Shown here: positions 35,994 to 47,735 of the stretch, piece by piece | Position numbering within the stretch: the first letter of the stretch is position 1 | Layout: every line of letters begins with the position of its first letter | Origin: Obelidium mucronatum | Taxonomy: Eukaryota > Chytridiomycota > Chytridiomycetes > Chytridiales > Chytriomycetaceae | NCBI GenBank assembly: GCA_025765595.1 | Contig: JAIVFH010000015.1 | Span: 310,001-374,000, forward strand | Direction of reading: 5' to 3' | Length of the DNA stretch: 64,000 nucleotides | Translations under genes and position numbers: made by a program | The notes under the pieces: generated by a model | Told to the model about the DNA's origin: nothing | What the model saw: the letters and a program-made list of their open reading frames with translations, nothing else | The model's database searches: none

Positions 35994-38230
35994 CTACAAC
36001 GCCAATAACACAGCACCCAAGACGGCAACGAACATAGCAATTGAGCTACTGCCCTTGAACACACCTGACTGGGCAGCAGGAACAGGAACAGATGTAACGG
36101 TCCCAGGCACCAAAAATAGCAACTTGAGCAACGCTGGGTACATTGTCCTTGGATAACCCAAAAATGTGCCAGTTTCCAGGCGGGGCAATGTTTCCGTTAG
36201 GCGGAATCTTGAATACGGCATAAGTCGAATTCACAAAAAGCAAGTTTGGTTCTATTAAGCGCTGATCGGTGTTTGTGCTGTGAGTTGTGGTGGTGTATCG
36301 AACAAAGGTAATTCGCTTGACTGGCGCTCCTTTCGGATCAAGTTGAATTCCAACTGTACTTCCGTATGTGAACTTGGTTCCAGCAGCAATCGTCAATAGA
36401 ACAGGACGAGCATTTCCAGACGCCAAATACGGTGGAGTAAGTTGCTCAATCCGAAGCTCCCAGGGTTGTGTGCAACTTCGGTTTTCATTCGACGGATAGC
36501 AATCGGGCTTGGCTCCTAAACCAGTGTACTTCGCAAACGCCGCAGTAGGGCCAACCGCTTCTGGGTTTCCCCAAAAGTCTAGGTAGTTCGCCATTTCACT
36601 GCCTGTCGTGATGACACTGGCATCTGCAAGCAAAAGGGCTCCACTGTGATAGGATCGAGCCACCGTACTTGCGTATGGAAGGGTAGACCACTTGTTGGAT
36701 ACAGGGTCATACAGGTCGGTCTTAAAGACGGGGGCTGCGGCGTATTGAGCATCTCCAGCATTTCCTCCAGCTTGTCCCCAACCCATCCCGTTTGTAAGGA
36801 GTACAGTTCCATCTGTCAAATAAAGAGCCAAATATAATGATGTAATTAAGACGTGGAAAACCATTAATAACCACAAGGTTGACTAACCTGGGAGCAGTGT
36901 TGCGTCTGGCATCAATCGAGCGTTGGGCATGTTGGGTAGAGGTGTCCAAGCTGCTCCGGGAAGCTCAGGTTGAAGAGATAAACAGTCGGCCGAAGCAAAA
37001 AAGGTGGAATTTTTGTTTCCACCGCAGACGACAACAACTGCGGTGTAGTTGGTACTTTCCTTCATTGGCAGCAAAAATGATGTTGGTGTGTGTGGGTAAA
37101 TCCAAGGAGCGTGATCCGGATGAGAAATAGAAGCGATTTCAACAGTGTTTGCTTCTTTTGACCCTTGGGGGTCTACTTTTGGGTCAATCAACACAGTGCG
37201 ATTTGAGACCATCAGGAAAACCTTTCCTGAAGGCAGTTGGAATGCTGCAGATTTCAAAAAGAAATTAAATATCAGCGAGACTGAAATGAATAAGAAAGTC
37301 AGCTGGGGGCTCTTACCAACAGGATAAAGGTTGTGTGGAAATGCCCAACTAAAACAGAAAAAGGAAACGTGAGTATCAGAGCAATTTCAACCAGGACCTA
37401 CAACTCACTTTAAAATTGTGCTGAAAATAGCAGGTTGGTATCGCGATGGATAAAACTCATATGTTGGGTTGTTTGTGTTGCTGAGGTCTTCAAACACAAT
37501 GTTTTTTTGTCCTCCGGACGCAATGAAGAGACTTCGCCAAACAATTAAAACACGGGAGAACGAAATGATGATGTACTCACTCTCCATCGCCCATTGTCAC
37601 TACCGTTGGATACCATCGAGGGGTCGTCATCTGAACACTCTCATCCCACTTTCCAACCCCACCACTGGCTTCGGGAGTGTATTTTCTGATGCGATCGATT
37701 CCGTTGAACAAGAATGATTGACTGTCGGTTACGCTTGGATCGACTTGCTTGCTGGCATCGTGAGTGGGTGTGCTCATTTGTCTGTCGCCTCCAACTACAT
37801 GGATTCCACCATCTGCAGCTTGAGAGTGTCCCGCACAGAAGGCATTGTATGTGATTGGATTGAGTACATAGCTTATGAATCCAGCGTCGGGTTCAATGGA
37901 AATAAGGACAGACGTAGTTCCGTTTGTGTTAGGGTTGATGAAAGGGTACTACGATTTTAGCGGTTAATACGACCATTGTGACCATTTCGATGAAGAGAAG
38001 CAACTGCTTACCGGACTCGTATGCGGTCTTTCAATGCACATGAGCTTGTTTCCTGGAAGAAGGGCATTGTGGAGACAGAAGGAGCCAGTGATACCGTCTA
38101 GTTTAAGGGCTCAATGACCAATATGGACTGGTTCACCCTACTTACTCAGCACTCTCCATCCAGGAGTACTCGCAGCTGCAGAAACAACAGTAACTACTGC
38201 CAGGGCAGAAGCTAAAATCTCCAGTTGCAT
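35994..38230 (-). CDS. Glyoxal oxidase-type copper radical oxidase, tandem copy 2
   Basis: Same architecture as copy 1: signal peptide MQLEILASALAVVTVVSAAA, then GWRVL, NAFCAGHSQAADGG, RWYPTVV, RSYHSGALL and TTTTHSTNTDQR, so the Cys, both Tyr and both His of the copper radical site are present. Introns are short, at positions matching the other copies. Near 36,105 an extra A on the plus strand shifts the frame at FGA; reading past it gives GTVTSVPVPAAQ and a hydrophobic tail ending at 35994, like the GPI-type tails of the other copies, whereas the unshifted frame ends early at 36046. The 5' exon is nearly identical to copy 4 over about 85 bp (38,010-38,096). Confidence 0.85.
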
Positions 38231-38335
38231 CTTGTTTTGTTGTAATGAGAAAACTTGAAATCAATCAATTTCAAACAACTTGACCAAACCAGGTGACCCT
38301 TAATGATTCACAGCAACATTTATTCAATTCGAAAC

Positions 38336-40517
38336 TTAACAGAGGAGGAAGAGCAGCAAAGAAGAAGCAATAACATTCCCCATTGAAAACATAGAAGGCG
38401 CATCGGAAGATGAGGTGGGCGTAACCACAGCCACAACGGGACCAACCCCAAATAGAACAGTTTGAGAAATACTCGGAACACCAGTCTTTCGGATAATCCG
38501 AAAATATGCCAATTGCCTGGTGGAGCAATATTTCCATTCGGGGGGATCTTGACAATTGCGTGAGTGGTGTTCACAAAAAGAACATTTGGCTCGATAAACC
38601 GCTGGTCGGTGTTTGTACTGTGAGTTGTGGTGGTAGTATATCGAATGAATGTGATCCTCGTACAGGAGCTCCCTTGGGATCCAACTTAATGGCAACTGTG
38701 CTTCCATAAGTGAATTTTGTACCAGATGGAATCGGAGCCAGTACAGGACGAAATTTTCCAGATCCAAGATACGCTTGGGGTGAATTGCTCAATTCGCATT
38801 TCGTATGGCGAAGTACAGGCGCGATTTGGATTTGTTGGAAAGCAATCTTGCTTGGCGCCATCAGTCACGTTCGCGAAACCAGAAAGTGGCCCCACAGATG
38901 TCGGAGTACCCCAGAAATCAAGATAGTTGGCCATTTCATTCCCAGTCGTAATTACACTTCCGTCTGCAAGAAGGACAGCTCCATTGTGATAAGATCGAGC
39001 AACGGTACTTGTTCCAACGGTAGACCATTTGTTAGATACAGGATCAAACAAATCGGTGGCGAATACGGGTGCGGCTGCATATTGTGCTTCGCCGCCATTC
39101 CCTCCTGCAACTCCCCAACCCATGCCGTTGGTCATCAACACAGTTCCATCTGGTTGAAATGAATCATTGGTCAAATTACAATAATAGAGAAATGTAATCT
39201 CGAGCATACCAGGAAGTAATGTCGCTACAGGCATCAAGCGCGCATTTGGCATATCTGGAACGCGTTCCCAGACGGCACCAGGAACGTCCGGCTTAATCGA
39301 CAAACAATCTGCGGCGGCCATGAACGTACTCAATTTGTTTCCTCCGCAAACAACGACAATGGCAGTGTAATTGGTGCTCTCCTTCATTGGCATCATGAAA
39401 AAGGTAGGCATGTGTGGGTAAATCCAAGGAGCATGATCGAGGCCAGGAAGAGTAGCGGGGGCAATTTCAACTGTATTTAACTCCTTTTTGCCTTGTGGGT
39501 CCATTTGTGGGTCGATGAGAACAGTACGGTTAGAAACCATCATAAAGATCTTTCCAGAGGGCAGCTGAAAGGCTGAATAAATGCAGTTGAATGTTTATCA
39601 TGTCAATGAAAGGCACGAACACTCTCTTACCGACAGGATATAAGTTGTGCGGAAATGCCCACCTGAAACACAACCAGAAAGTGAGCATGTTTGCCAGCCA
39701 CAAGTTAATCAACTCACTCCAAAACTGAGCTAAAAATCGCACGGTCGAATCTTGATGGATAGAATTCATAAGTTGGATTGTTTGTATTGGAAAAGTCTTC
39801 GAAGACTAGATTTTTCAGTGATCCTGACGCGATGAAGAGACTACGGTGAGACGCAAGCAGTCAGTAAAAGGTTCTGGTTTGAAAATACCAGACGCTTACT
39901 CTCCATCGCCCATCGTCAACACAGTTGGATACCAACGTGCAGTTGTCATTTGCACACTTTCATCCCAGGTCCCAATCGGCTCATTGGGTGCAAGTGAATA
40001 CTTTCTGATTCGATCGATTCCATTGAACAAGAAAGATTTGATGTCAGTGGCACTTGGATCTTCTTGCTTACTCGCATCATGTGTGGTTGTGCTTGACTGT
40101 TTATCTCCTCCAACAACAAAGATACTTCCATCGGCGGCTTGTGAATGCCCAGCACAAAAAGCATTGTATGTATGTGGATTCAATGTATAGTTGATGGATC
40201 CAGCGTTGGAATCGATCGAAATGAGAACAGAAGTAGCACCCATAGTATTTGGGTTAATCCAAGGATACTAAGTTGAATTTCAGAAAGGACTGGTAACAAG
40301 ACTCGGGTTGGAACTTACAGGGTGTGTATGGGGTCTTTCGATACAAAGCAACTTGTTTCCAGGAAGTAGTGCATTATGGAGGCAGAATGAGCCGGTGATG
40401 CCATCTTAGACACTGGTGAGTATCCATTTTCACAATATTCCAAATCTCACCCATCACTCGCCACCCTGGGCTTGCAGCTGCAGCCGCAAAAATCAAATTG
40501 GAAGCAATCAGCAACAT
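38336..40517 (-). pseudogene. Glyoxal oxidase-type copper radical oxidase, tandem copy 3, with several frame breaks
   Basis: The 5' part is intact: signal peptide MLLIASNLIFAAAAA, GWRVM, FCAGHSQAADGS, RWYPTVL, RSYHNGAVLLADGS and ITTGNEMANYLDFWG. The last exon is broken relative to copy 4. There is one extra base near 38,778, one missing base near 38,676, a three-base difference near 38,636, and two extra bases near 38,490-38,496. The second His motif and the GPI-type tail (VIASSLLLFLLC) still exist in different frames. It is either a young pseudogene or a real gene damaged by assembly errors, since similar one-base errors occur in essential genes here. The 3' end is near-identical to copy 4 over about 160 bp. 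Confidence 0.7.
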
Positions 40518-40547
40518 GGTTGCAAAACAAGCAAAGGATATGTTCGA

Positions 40548-40573
40548 TTCTTTATACCACTGCTTATAAACGG
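40548..40573 (-). promoter_or_regulatory. Putative TATA elements upstream of copper radical oxidase copy 3
   Basis: The minus strand carries TTTATAAGC and GGTATAAAG about 35-55 bp upstream of the copy 3 ATG. Position and sequence fit a core promoter. Confidence 0.3.
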
Positions 40574-40624
40574 TGCTTGGCAAATGTCAAAGTGATTCAT
40601 ATGCAAACATAATATTGACATTAT

Positions 40625-42874
40625 TCAGCATAACACCAAGCTCAAAACCATAACAACAACTTCTATAAATATATTGACACCCTTGGCTCCATTGGACTTG
40701 GATGGTGTTGTCACCTCTTTGGAGGGTAACGACACGGTTGTTATCGGACCAGCCCCAAATAGAACAGTTTGAGAAATACTCGGAACACCGTCTTTGGATA
40801 ATCCGAAAATATGCCAATTGCCTGGTGGAGCAATATTTCCATTCGGGGGGATCTTGACAATTGCGTGAGTGGTGTTCACAAAAAGAACATTTGGCTCGAT
40901 AAACCGCTGGTCCGTGTTTGTGCTGTGTGTTGTGGTGGTGTAACGAATGAAGGTGATCCTCGTTACAGGAGCTCCCTTGGGATCCAACTGAATGGCGACT
41001 GTGCTTCCATACGTGAATTTTGTACCAGATGGAATTGGAGTTAATGCAGGACGAGATTTTCCAGATCCAAGATACGCTGGAGTGAATTGCTCAATTCGCA
41101 TTTCGTATGGCGAAGTACAGACTCCCGTAGGATTGGCTGGGAAGCATTCGGTTCTCGCAGCACCAGATAAAGCCGCAAACGAAGTCATTGGACCTATCGC
41201 CGTTGGATTTCCCCAAAAGTCAAGGTAGTTGGCCATTTCATTTCCAGTGGTGATCACGCTACCATCTGCGAGCAAAATAGCACCATTGTGATATGATCGA
41301 GCCACCGTGCTTGTTCCAACTGTAGCCCATTTGTTGGAAACGGGATCATACAAGTCTGAAGCGAAAACGGGAGCAGCTGCGTATTGTGCTTCACCTCCAT
41401 TCCCGCCAGCTTGTCCCCATCCCATACCATTGGTGAGAAGAACAGTTCCATCTGTAGAACCACGAAAAAAAAACCAATCAGTGTGAATTAAGAAACAGCC
41501 ACCTTGAGCTGCATACCTGGCAGCAACGTTGCCTCTGGCATCATACGAGCATTCGGCATATCGGGTAGGCGTTCCCAAGCTGCCCCAGCAACTTCAGGCT
41601 GGATAGACAGACAATCGGCCGCCGCCAAAAAAGAGGATTGCTTGCTTCCCCCGCAAATAACAACAACAGCCGTGTAATTAGTACTCTCTTTCATTGGCAT
41701 CATAAATGACGTGGGAGTATGGGGGTAAATCCAAGGAGCATGATCCAATCCAGGAAGAGTCGCTGCGGCAATATCCACAGTATTCAATTCTCTCCCCTGG
41801 GGGTCGATACGTGGGTCGATCAGAACCGTTCGATTGGATACCATCATAAACACTTTCCCTCCTGGAAGTTGGAAAGCTGAAAACATACAGTGTCAGAGAC
41901 AACCATATCTCGTCACACCAATTCACTCACCAACAGGATAGAGATTGTGCGGAAAAGCCCAGCTGTGTCCAATTTCATTATCAGCGACGGTACTTCAGAA
42001 ACAAGTTCCAAACTCACTTCAAGACAGAGCTAAAAATTGCCGCTTCGTATCGAGATGGATAAAACTCATAGGTTGGATTATTCGTTTGAGAAAGATCTTC
42101 AAAGACCAAGTTCTTTTGTCCGCCAGAAGCAATAAATAAGCTGTACCAGGAAAAAACAGAACGTCAAATGTCAGATCTCAAGTGAACAGGGATCGACCAC
42201 TACTCACTCTCCGTCGCCCATAGTCAGCACCGTTGGATACCATCGCGGAGTCGTCATCTGAACACTTTCATCCCACGTCCCAACACCCCCATCAGCAGCA
42301 GCAGTGTATTTCCTGATGCGATCGATTCCATTCCGCAAAAACGTTCCACTGTCTTCCACACTCGGATCCTTCTGAGTACTAGCATCATGCGTTGTTGAAC
42401 TCATTTGTCTGTCTCCTCCAACTACGTGGATTCCTCCATCGGCTGCTTGAGAATGCCCAGCGCAGAAGGCATTGTATGTCATTGGATTAGGCACATAGCT
42501 GATAGAACCTGCATCGGAATCGATAGAAATTATAACTGAAGTGACTCCTTTTGTGTTTGGATTGATAAAAGGATACTGTTGGTTGTGTTACTAACGCTTG
42601 TGTTCAAGTCTAAAGGCTTAAAGCACGGCGCCGACCGCTTACCGGATGCGTATGCGGTCTTTCAATGCACATGAGCTTGTTTCCGGGAAGAAGGGCATTG
42701 TGGAGACAGAAGGAGCCAGTGATGCCGCCTTCAACAAAGTTCAGCCTCTCTGCTCCTTTGCTCAATAATGAGGCCACACTCACTCATGATCCGCCAGCCA
42801 GATGTCGCTGCTGCAGCATAGACAGAGGTTGCTGTCGCTGCTGCTATAGTGATTATCAGCTGGTCCAGTTGCAT
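40625..42874 (-). CDS. Glyoxal oxidase-type copper radical oxidase, tandem copy 4
   Basis: Frame intact in all exons inspected. Signal peptide MQLDQLIITIAAATATSVYAAAA, then GWRIM, NAFCAGHSQAADGG, RWYPTVL, RSYHNGAILLADGS, YEMRIEQFTPAYLGSGK and TTTTHSTNTDQRF. The copper radical residues (Cys, Tyr, Tyr-His, His) are all present. A long exon (41578-40625) ends in a hydrophobic tail IFIEVVVMVLSLVLC, probably a GPI signal. It works outside the cell, coupling aldehyde oxidation to H2O2 formation. It shares near-identical blocks with copy 3 (3' end) and copy 2 (5' exon), suggesting gene conversion. It lies 107 bp from copy 3. Confidence 0.88.
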
Positions 42875-43017
42875 TCTTTCCCACTTGCTTCTTTTCCTTC
42901 TTTTTTTTTTTCTCCGCCCTCTCGGCTTCCACAAACACTCTAAATATTTATGAGAAAAACTTAATTGTTCGCCGTTTTATTCTCATAATAATTACGCAGA
43001 AAAAGTAGTTTAACCCC

Positions 43018-45385
43018 TTAGAATGCACTTAGAATCATGAAAGCCACAAAAAGACCAGTAACCCCAAAACCCGGTCCCGCTGCACCCCCAGTCTTTGTTG
43101 GATTTGTTGTCGGAATAGTCACATTTGTAACTGGCCCCGCCCCAATTAAAACCATTTGAGCAACCGAGGGCACCCCAGCAGCACTCAAAATAAACATGTG
43201 CCAATTCCCAGGAATAGCAATATTGGGGTTTTCTGGAACTTTAAAAATAACACAGGTGCTAGTCACATATACAAGATTTGGTTCCACGAGTCGTTGGTCA
43301 GTGTTGGTGCTGTGCGTTGTGGTTGTGTATCGAACAAGTGTGATTCTTGCGGCTAGTGGTCCAGATGCTTCAAGAGGGACTGCAACGTAGCTTCCATACG
43401 TGTATTTTGGAGTGGATGCAGATGCAGAGATAACGGGTCTAGGGCCTTTGAAAAGGTATGCTGGGCTGTATTGCTCTGAAACAATAATTAATTTTTTGCA
43501 ACACTCACAACAGTCGCGAAACTTACCAATTCGATACTCATATGGATTTGTACAAACTTTTTCAACTGTCGGATAACAATCCGGCTTCGCACTGCTTTTG
43601 ATTGCTGCAAAATCTCGGTCTGGACCAACTGCCGTAGGAGTTCCCCAAAAGTCTAGATAATTGGCCATTTCACTGCCGGTTGTAATAACACTTCCATCTG
43701 CAAGCAATATAGCTCCACTGTGGTAAGATCGGGCAACCGTAGTTGTTCCAGCTGAAGACCACTTATTTGTCACAGGGTCGTATAAATCCGCTACAAATAC
43801 AGGAGCTGCCGCATAATTTGCATCTCCAGCATTTCCACCAGCTTGGCCCCATCCCATGCCGTTTGTAAGCAAAATAGTTCCATCTATTTGTTGAAACAAT
43901 TTTTAAGAAAGCCGTAAAACCTTTAAGTGTGATAGTCATGGTACCTGGGAGAATAGCGCTATCTGGCATTAATCTCGCATGTGGCATATTCGGCAAAACT
44001 GTCCAAGTTGCTCCTGGTACTTCAGGCTGCAGAGACAGGCAATCGGAAGATGCATAACTCGTACTGTTTTTGGAACCCCCGCAAATGACAACAATCGCCG
44101 TGTATCCCGTACTTTCCTTCATTGGAAGCAAGAATGAGGCTGGGGTATGGGGATAGATCCACGGTGCATGGTCCATAACTGGAAGAGACGCGATTTCAAC
44201 AGTGTTTGCCTCAGTATTTTTGGGATCGATTTTGGGGTCAATCAGGACTGTACGGTTTGAAACGAGCATGAATATTTTCCCACTGGGAAGTTGAAAGCCT
44301 TAGAGTTGCGTAAGTTAGTATGACTTTTTTGGATTTGAAAAACTCACAGATTGGATACAAGTTATGAGGGAACGCCCAACTAAACAAAAATACATTTATA
44401 CAAGTGCAAAATGAATGAATTGTTCTGTTTCTCACTTTAATAAAGCGCTCGTAATAGCAGGTTGGTATTTTGACGGGTAAAATTCGTATGTTGGATTGAT
44501 TGTGTTGCTGAGATCATCAAACACAATATTCTTAATATCTCCTCCGGCGATGAATAACCTTTTTTTTATAGTTTGTATATATGTTAGTTGATAGTTGCCC
44601 GGGCCTGAGCAATCTCAGGTTCTTACGTTCCATCGCCTTGTGTCAACACAGTTGGGTACCACCTGAAAAAAAATAGAAACAATCATCAACAAAAGCACGA
44701 CATTCTCAACTCCAAAAAAAATCACAAACCGCGCCGTAGTCATCTGAACAGATTCATCCCAAACCCCCGTCGCCGGGGAAAACTTTCGAATCCGATCGAT
44801 TCCATTGAACAAAAAAGTTGCATTATTCGCAAGACTGACATCTTCCTGCTTACTCGCATCATGCGTAGTTGTACTGATTTGCCTGTCCCCGCCAACGACA
44901 TAAATTCCTCCATCCGCAGCTTGTGAATGGCCCCCACAAAAGGCGTTGTATTTCACGGGGCTTTTCGTGTGGAAGTCGATGGAGCCTGCGTTGGCGTCGA
45001 TGGATATTACAGAGACGGTTATGCCTTTGGTGTTTGGGTTGAGCCAGGGGTACTATGGGGTCATAAGGAGTCAGAATTCGGACAAAGCAGCATCCCGCCC
45101 AAACACTGGGGAAAAAGAGCCATCATTACCGGATGGGTATGAGGTCTCTCGATACACATGAGTTGGTTGTTTGGTAGTAACGCGTTATGGAGGCAGAAGG
45201 CACCAGTTATTCCGTCTATCGTAGGAGAAGCGCTTGAATTAAAGCTATTGCCAGTTGTCCCCCAGATAAGTGCTCTTACTCAACACTCGCCATCCAGCTT
45301 CAGTGCCTGCACCGAATGCAGTTCGTGTTGCTAGTGCCAAAAGTAAAAGACTTGCAATGTCACGTTGGATTGTGACCCTGGTCAT
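43018..45385 (-). CDS. Glyoxal oxidase-type copper radical oxidase, tandem copy 5
   Basis: The most divergent of the five. Signal peptide region MTRVTIQRDIASLLLLALATRTAFG, then GWRVL, NAFCGGHSQAADGG, an intron-separated RW-YP block, RSYHSGAILLADGS and TTTTHSTNTDQRLVEP; all copper-site residues are retained. An in-frame intron lies between YEYRIG and EQYSPAYL (about 43,475-43,525) and could be misread as coding. The C-terminus, GVTGLFVAFMILSAF, is hydrophobic and GPI-like. It is the promoter-distal copy on the BTG/TOB side. Substrate range among the five copies cannot be read from sequence. Confidence 0.87.
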
Positions 45386-45485
45386 GACAAAGATTTTTAT
45401 GAAAAAAAAGAGTTGATTTATTATTCATGCAATGTGGTGTTCGAGAAAGAAAAAAACGGGCTCAAGAAAAGAACAATGCAGCGGT

Positions 45486-46469
45486 TCAAACAGAGAGCGA
45501 AACAGCAATGTTTGTTCGCGTTGGCTCTGGCATTCGCATGACAACTTTTCTCGATTTTTGCAGAGGCAGTTGTTTCGTAAGTTTTAGTGCCTTTGATTGA
45601 GTTGAAGAAGCAGATGTCGATGGCAAACATGGGCTTTCACCACTCGATGTATCTGACGTATCAGTTTCTGACATGCAATTTGCTGATGCTTCATCAGTGA
45701 CCCCTTTTATCGGCAACGGAGGGGACTGGCTCCACAAACGCTCCTGATGACTTGCATTCCACCGTTCCTGGATAATCTGTTGTTCTAAAACGCGGCGCCG
45801 CGATACCCCTTCTTCTTCCCAAATCACCAATACTGGGGAATAATCACTGCCCCGATCGATATGCAACGCTTCCAGGATCAATCCATAGAACCAAATCCTG
45901 GGGAAGCAGAGACACAACGTGATGGGCTGGGATAGATGATTCGTGTGATGCCTTCAAGAATGTTTTGTCGATTTTTTTGCCAGTGTTTATGAGGCATCTT
46001 CGTGCGCTTCCGAGGTGTGGGGATTCGGGGAACCAGGCGGTGGTGGCTATCAGAGCATGTAAGTGGGTAGTAAGTATGGACAGGTAATTTGATGTTTGTT
46101 GAGGCGGATATTTTGGATCGTGGGCTGCTTAAATGGCGGCCTGGTTTTTTTTTAATTTAGTTTGAGTTTTCAGAAGAGTCACGTGACGGGAGACAAAAGT
46201 ACAGTTGTGCCACCGCTACAGAACATCTTCAGAAGAATCGCAAAGACGAAGAGCGGTCATTTTCTTCCGATATCCGAAAGATTATTAGAGCGGAATAGTG
46301 CAGCTCGGGAAGGGTTGAGAGAGGGGGCTGATCGCCACAGTTTAAACAGTAACAAACCAATAAAATCCACAGCCGCGTTCACTTCAATTTCACAAGAGAC
46401 ACTATTTATCTCAAGCGATGGCGTTAACGTGGCGTCGCTGGTAGCAGGCGAGAGCAGTTGAACTTTCAT
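45486..46469 (-). CDS. BTG/TOB family protein
   Basis: Exon 1 starts at 46469 (MKVQLLSP) and includes EIEVNAAVDFIGLLLFK and RAALFRSNNLSDIG, which fit the first helices of the BTG domain. After an intron ending near 46,052 the frame reads WFPESPHLGSARRCLI, then LLPQDLVLWIDPGSVAYRSG and SPVLVIWEEEG, matching the Box A/Box B pattern (HWYPxxPxxGSxxRC, LPxxLTxWVDPxEVxYRIG). A surplus G in a GGGG run near 45,850 separates YRSG from the last strand. Known BTG/TOB proteins bind the Caf1 deadenylase and restrain proliferation. The C-terminal 90 residues are Ser/Thr-rich without a known domain. The exon 1 donor is not resolved. Stop at 45486, 100 bp from copper oxidase copy 5. Confidence 0.65.
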
Positions 46470-46925
46470 TTTTCCAGAGGTATTTTGGAAGGTGACAGAA
46501 CTGTGGAGGGTCAAGAGTACAATATGCAAAAATAGAATGGAAAGAAGAAAACACACACACACACACAAGTTTGTTAACATTTTTATTCGCAAAAACGAGG
46601 ATTCTACTCGTCGCCGTTGATTGGGTCCTTCTTGCCCTTCCAGTCAGAGCTGTTTATAAAAGGGAGAGTGGGTTAAACTCACAAATTCTAGGAACGAAGA
46701 ATGATAACAAAGAAAAAGAAAGAAATGTACATTCACCGCCTACGGAGGTATAAAAAGAAAGAAAGAAATTCATGACCTTCAGCAGTATGAATAATGAAGG
46801 AAAATACCGCCTTCGGCGGAATGACCATGGCTGAAATATGATAAATAAAAACAAAGAGAATCACCGCCTCAGGCAGCCACAGACAGAGTTGGATGGAATC
46901 CAACAGATAAAAAAAGAATCGCTGA
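46470..46925. repeat. Intergenic purine-rich DNA with three GC-hairpin units
   Basis: The 456 bp between the BTG/TOB and NDUFA13 genes contains a (CA)n run near 46,550-46,565, AAAGAAAGAAA stretches and three spaced GC units: CCGCCTACGGAGG (46736), CCGCCTTCGGCGG (46807-46819, a perfect 5 bp stem with a 3 base loop) and CCGCCTCAGGCAG (46864). The middle unit is identical to those in the array at 50577-51048. No gene was recognised. Confidence 0.6.
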
Positions 46926-47602
46926 TTACCGGTTGTGGTATGGAGGATTGATGGTAAAGAGTTGCGAGCCTCTCCACCATTGTGAAGCAAGTCTATCAGC
47001 CGAGTCTGGAGCGACAAAGAGATAGGTTGGAGCAACATATCTGTCCGTGTAGTAGACCGGGGTAGCTTCCTGCCTAGTCTCGTCGTATTCACCAAATCTC
47101 TTGATGCCCTTCACAGGAGTCTTCAAGTCAACAGCCGACCAGTCCTTATCCTTGTCGCTCTTCGCCATCAACTCGGCCTCCTTTGCAGCGTTTGCAGCCA
47201 ATCGACGCACCTAGCAGCAAGCAGCAAAAGCAGTTTAGATGGACACAGTCACACAGTCCGACAGACAACGCACGCACCAGGTCTCTGTCTGTTTCGGCCT
47301 GCAGCAGCGGCACCAGCGAGATGCGGTTCCACGTCTTTTCACGGCGCAGCTCTCTGCGGCATCGCAGCGTCAGAAAAAAAAGCAGAAGAAAGAAAAAGAG
47401 ACACGATAGACGATAGAAGAACAAGTTACCGTCTCTCGTGGTTGTTCTCGGCCACAAAGTACCACCCCGCGCCCATCACTGCAAACACGCCCAGGAAGAT
47501 CACGGCGCCCGATGGTCCGCGGCGCGGGTAGTAGCGCGTGAACTGGATCGTCTCGGGCATCGCAGGCCGCGGGTCCTGGATGCCGGCGGTGTAGTTGGAC
47601 AT
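46926..47602 (-). CDS. NADH:ubiquinone oxidoreductase (complex I) subunit NDUFA13/GRIM-19 type
   Basis: Exons 47602-47430, 47353-47278 and 47210-46926 join in frame to 177 residues. The N-terminus reads MSNYTAGIQDPRPAMPETIQ followed by TRYYPRRGPSG and one membrane segment (AVIFLGVFAVMGAGWYFVA). Then come ELRREKTWNRISLVPLLQAE and TDRDLVRRLAANAAKEAELM, matching the B16.6/NDUFA13 pattern (PRRGxSG, single TM, RIALLPLLQAEtDR). It is an accessory subunit of mitochondrial complex I with its helix across the inner membrane. The C-terminal extension (FVAPDSADRLASQWW) is longer than in animals. It shares a 133 bp divergent promoter with SmD2. Confidence 0.85.
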
Positions 47603-47735
47603 TTTGCTGATTTATTCAAGCGAAAAAAGAAGAGAAAGAAGAGAGAGAGAAATGAGCAAACCAAAGTGCGTGCTGGGCTGTGCGCCAGATGCCATGCTGA
47701 ACTGACCGCTTTGATTCACTGCGATTAGGGCCGAG
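47603..47735. promoter_or_regulatory. Divergent promoter between NDUFA13 and SmD2
   Basis: 133 bp between two opposite start codons, GA-rich on the plus strand near 47,625-47,652. Two housekeeping genes must be driven from it. No defined site is claimed. Confidence 0.4.

Noticed and set aside
47146..47457. Open frame on the minus strand with hydrophobic start near NDUFA13
   Set aside because: It spans the NDUFA13 exon 2 and two introns in another frame; the hydrophobic part is intron poly-pyrimidine sequence.
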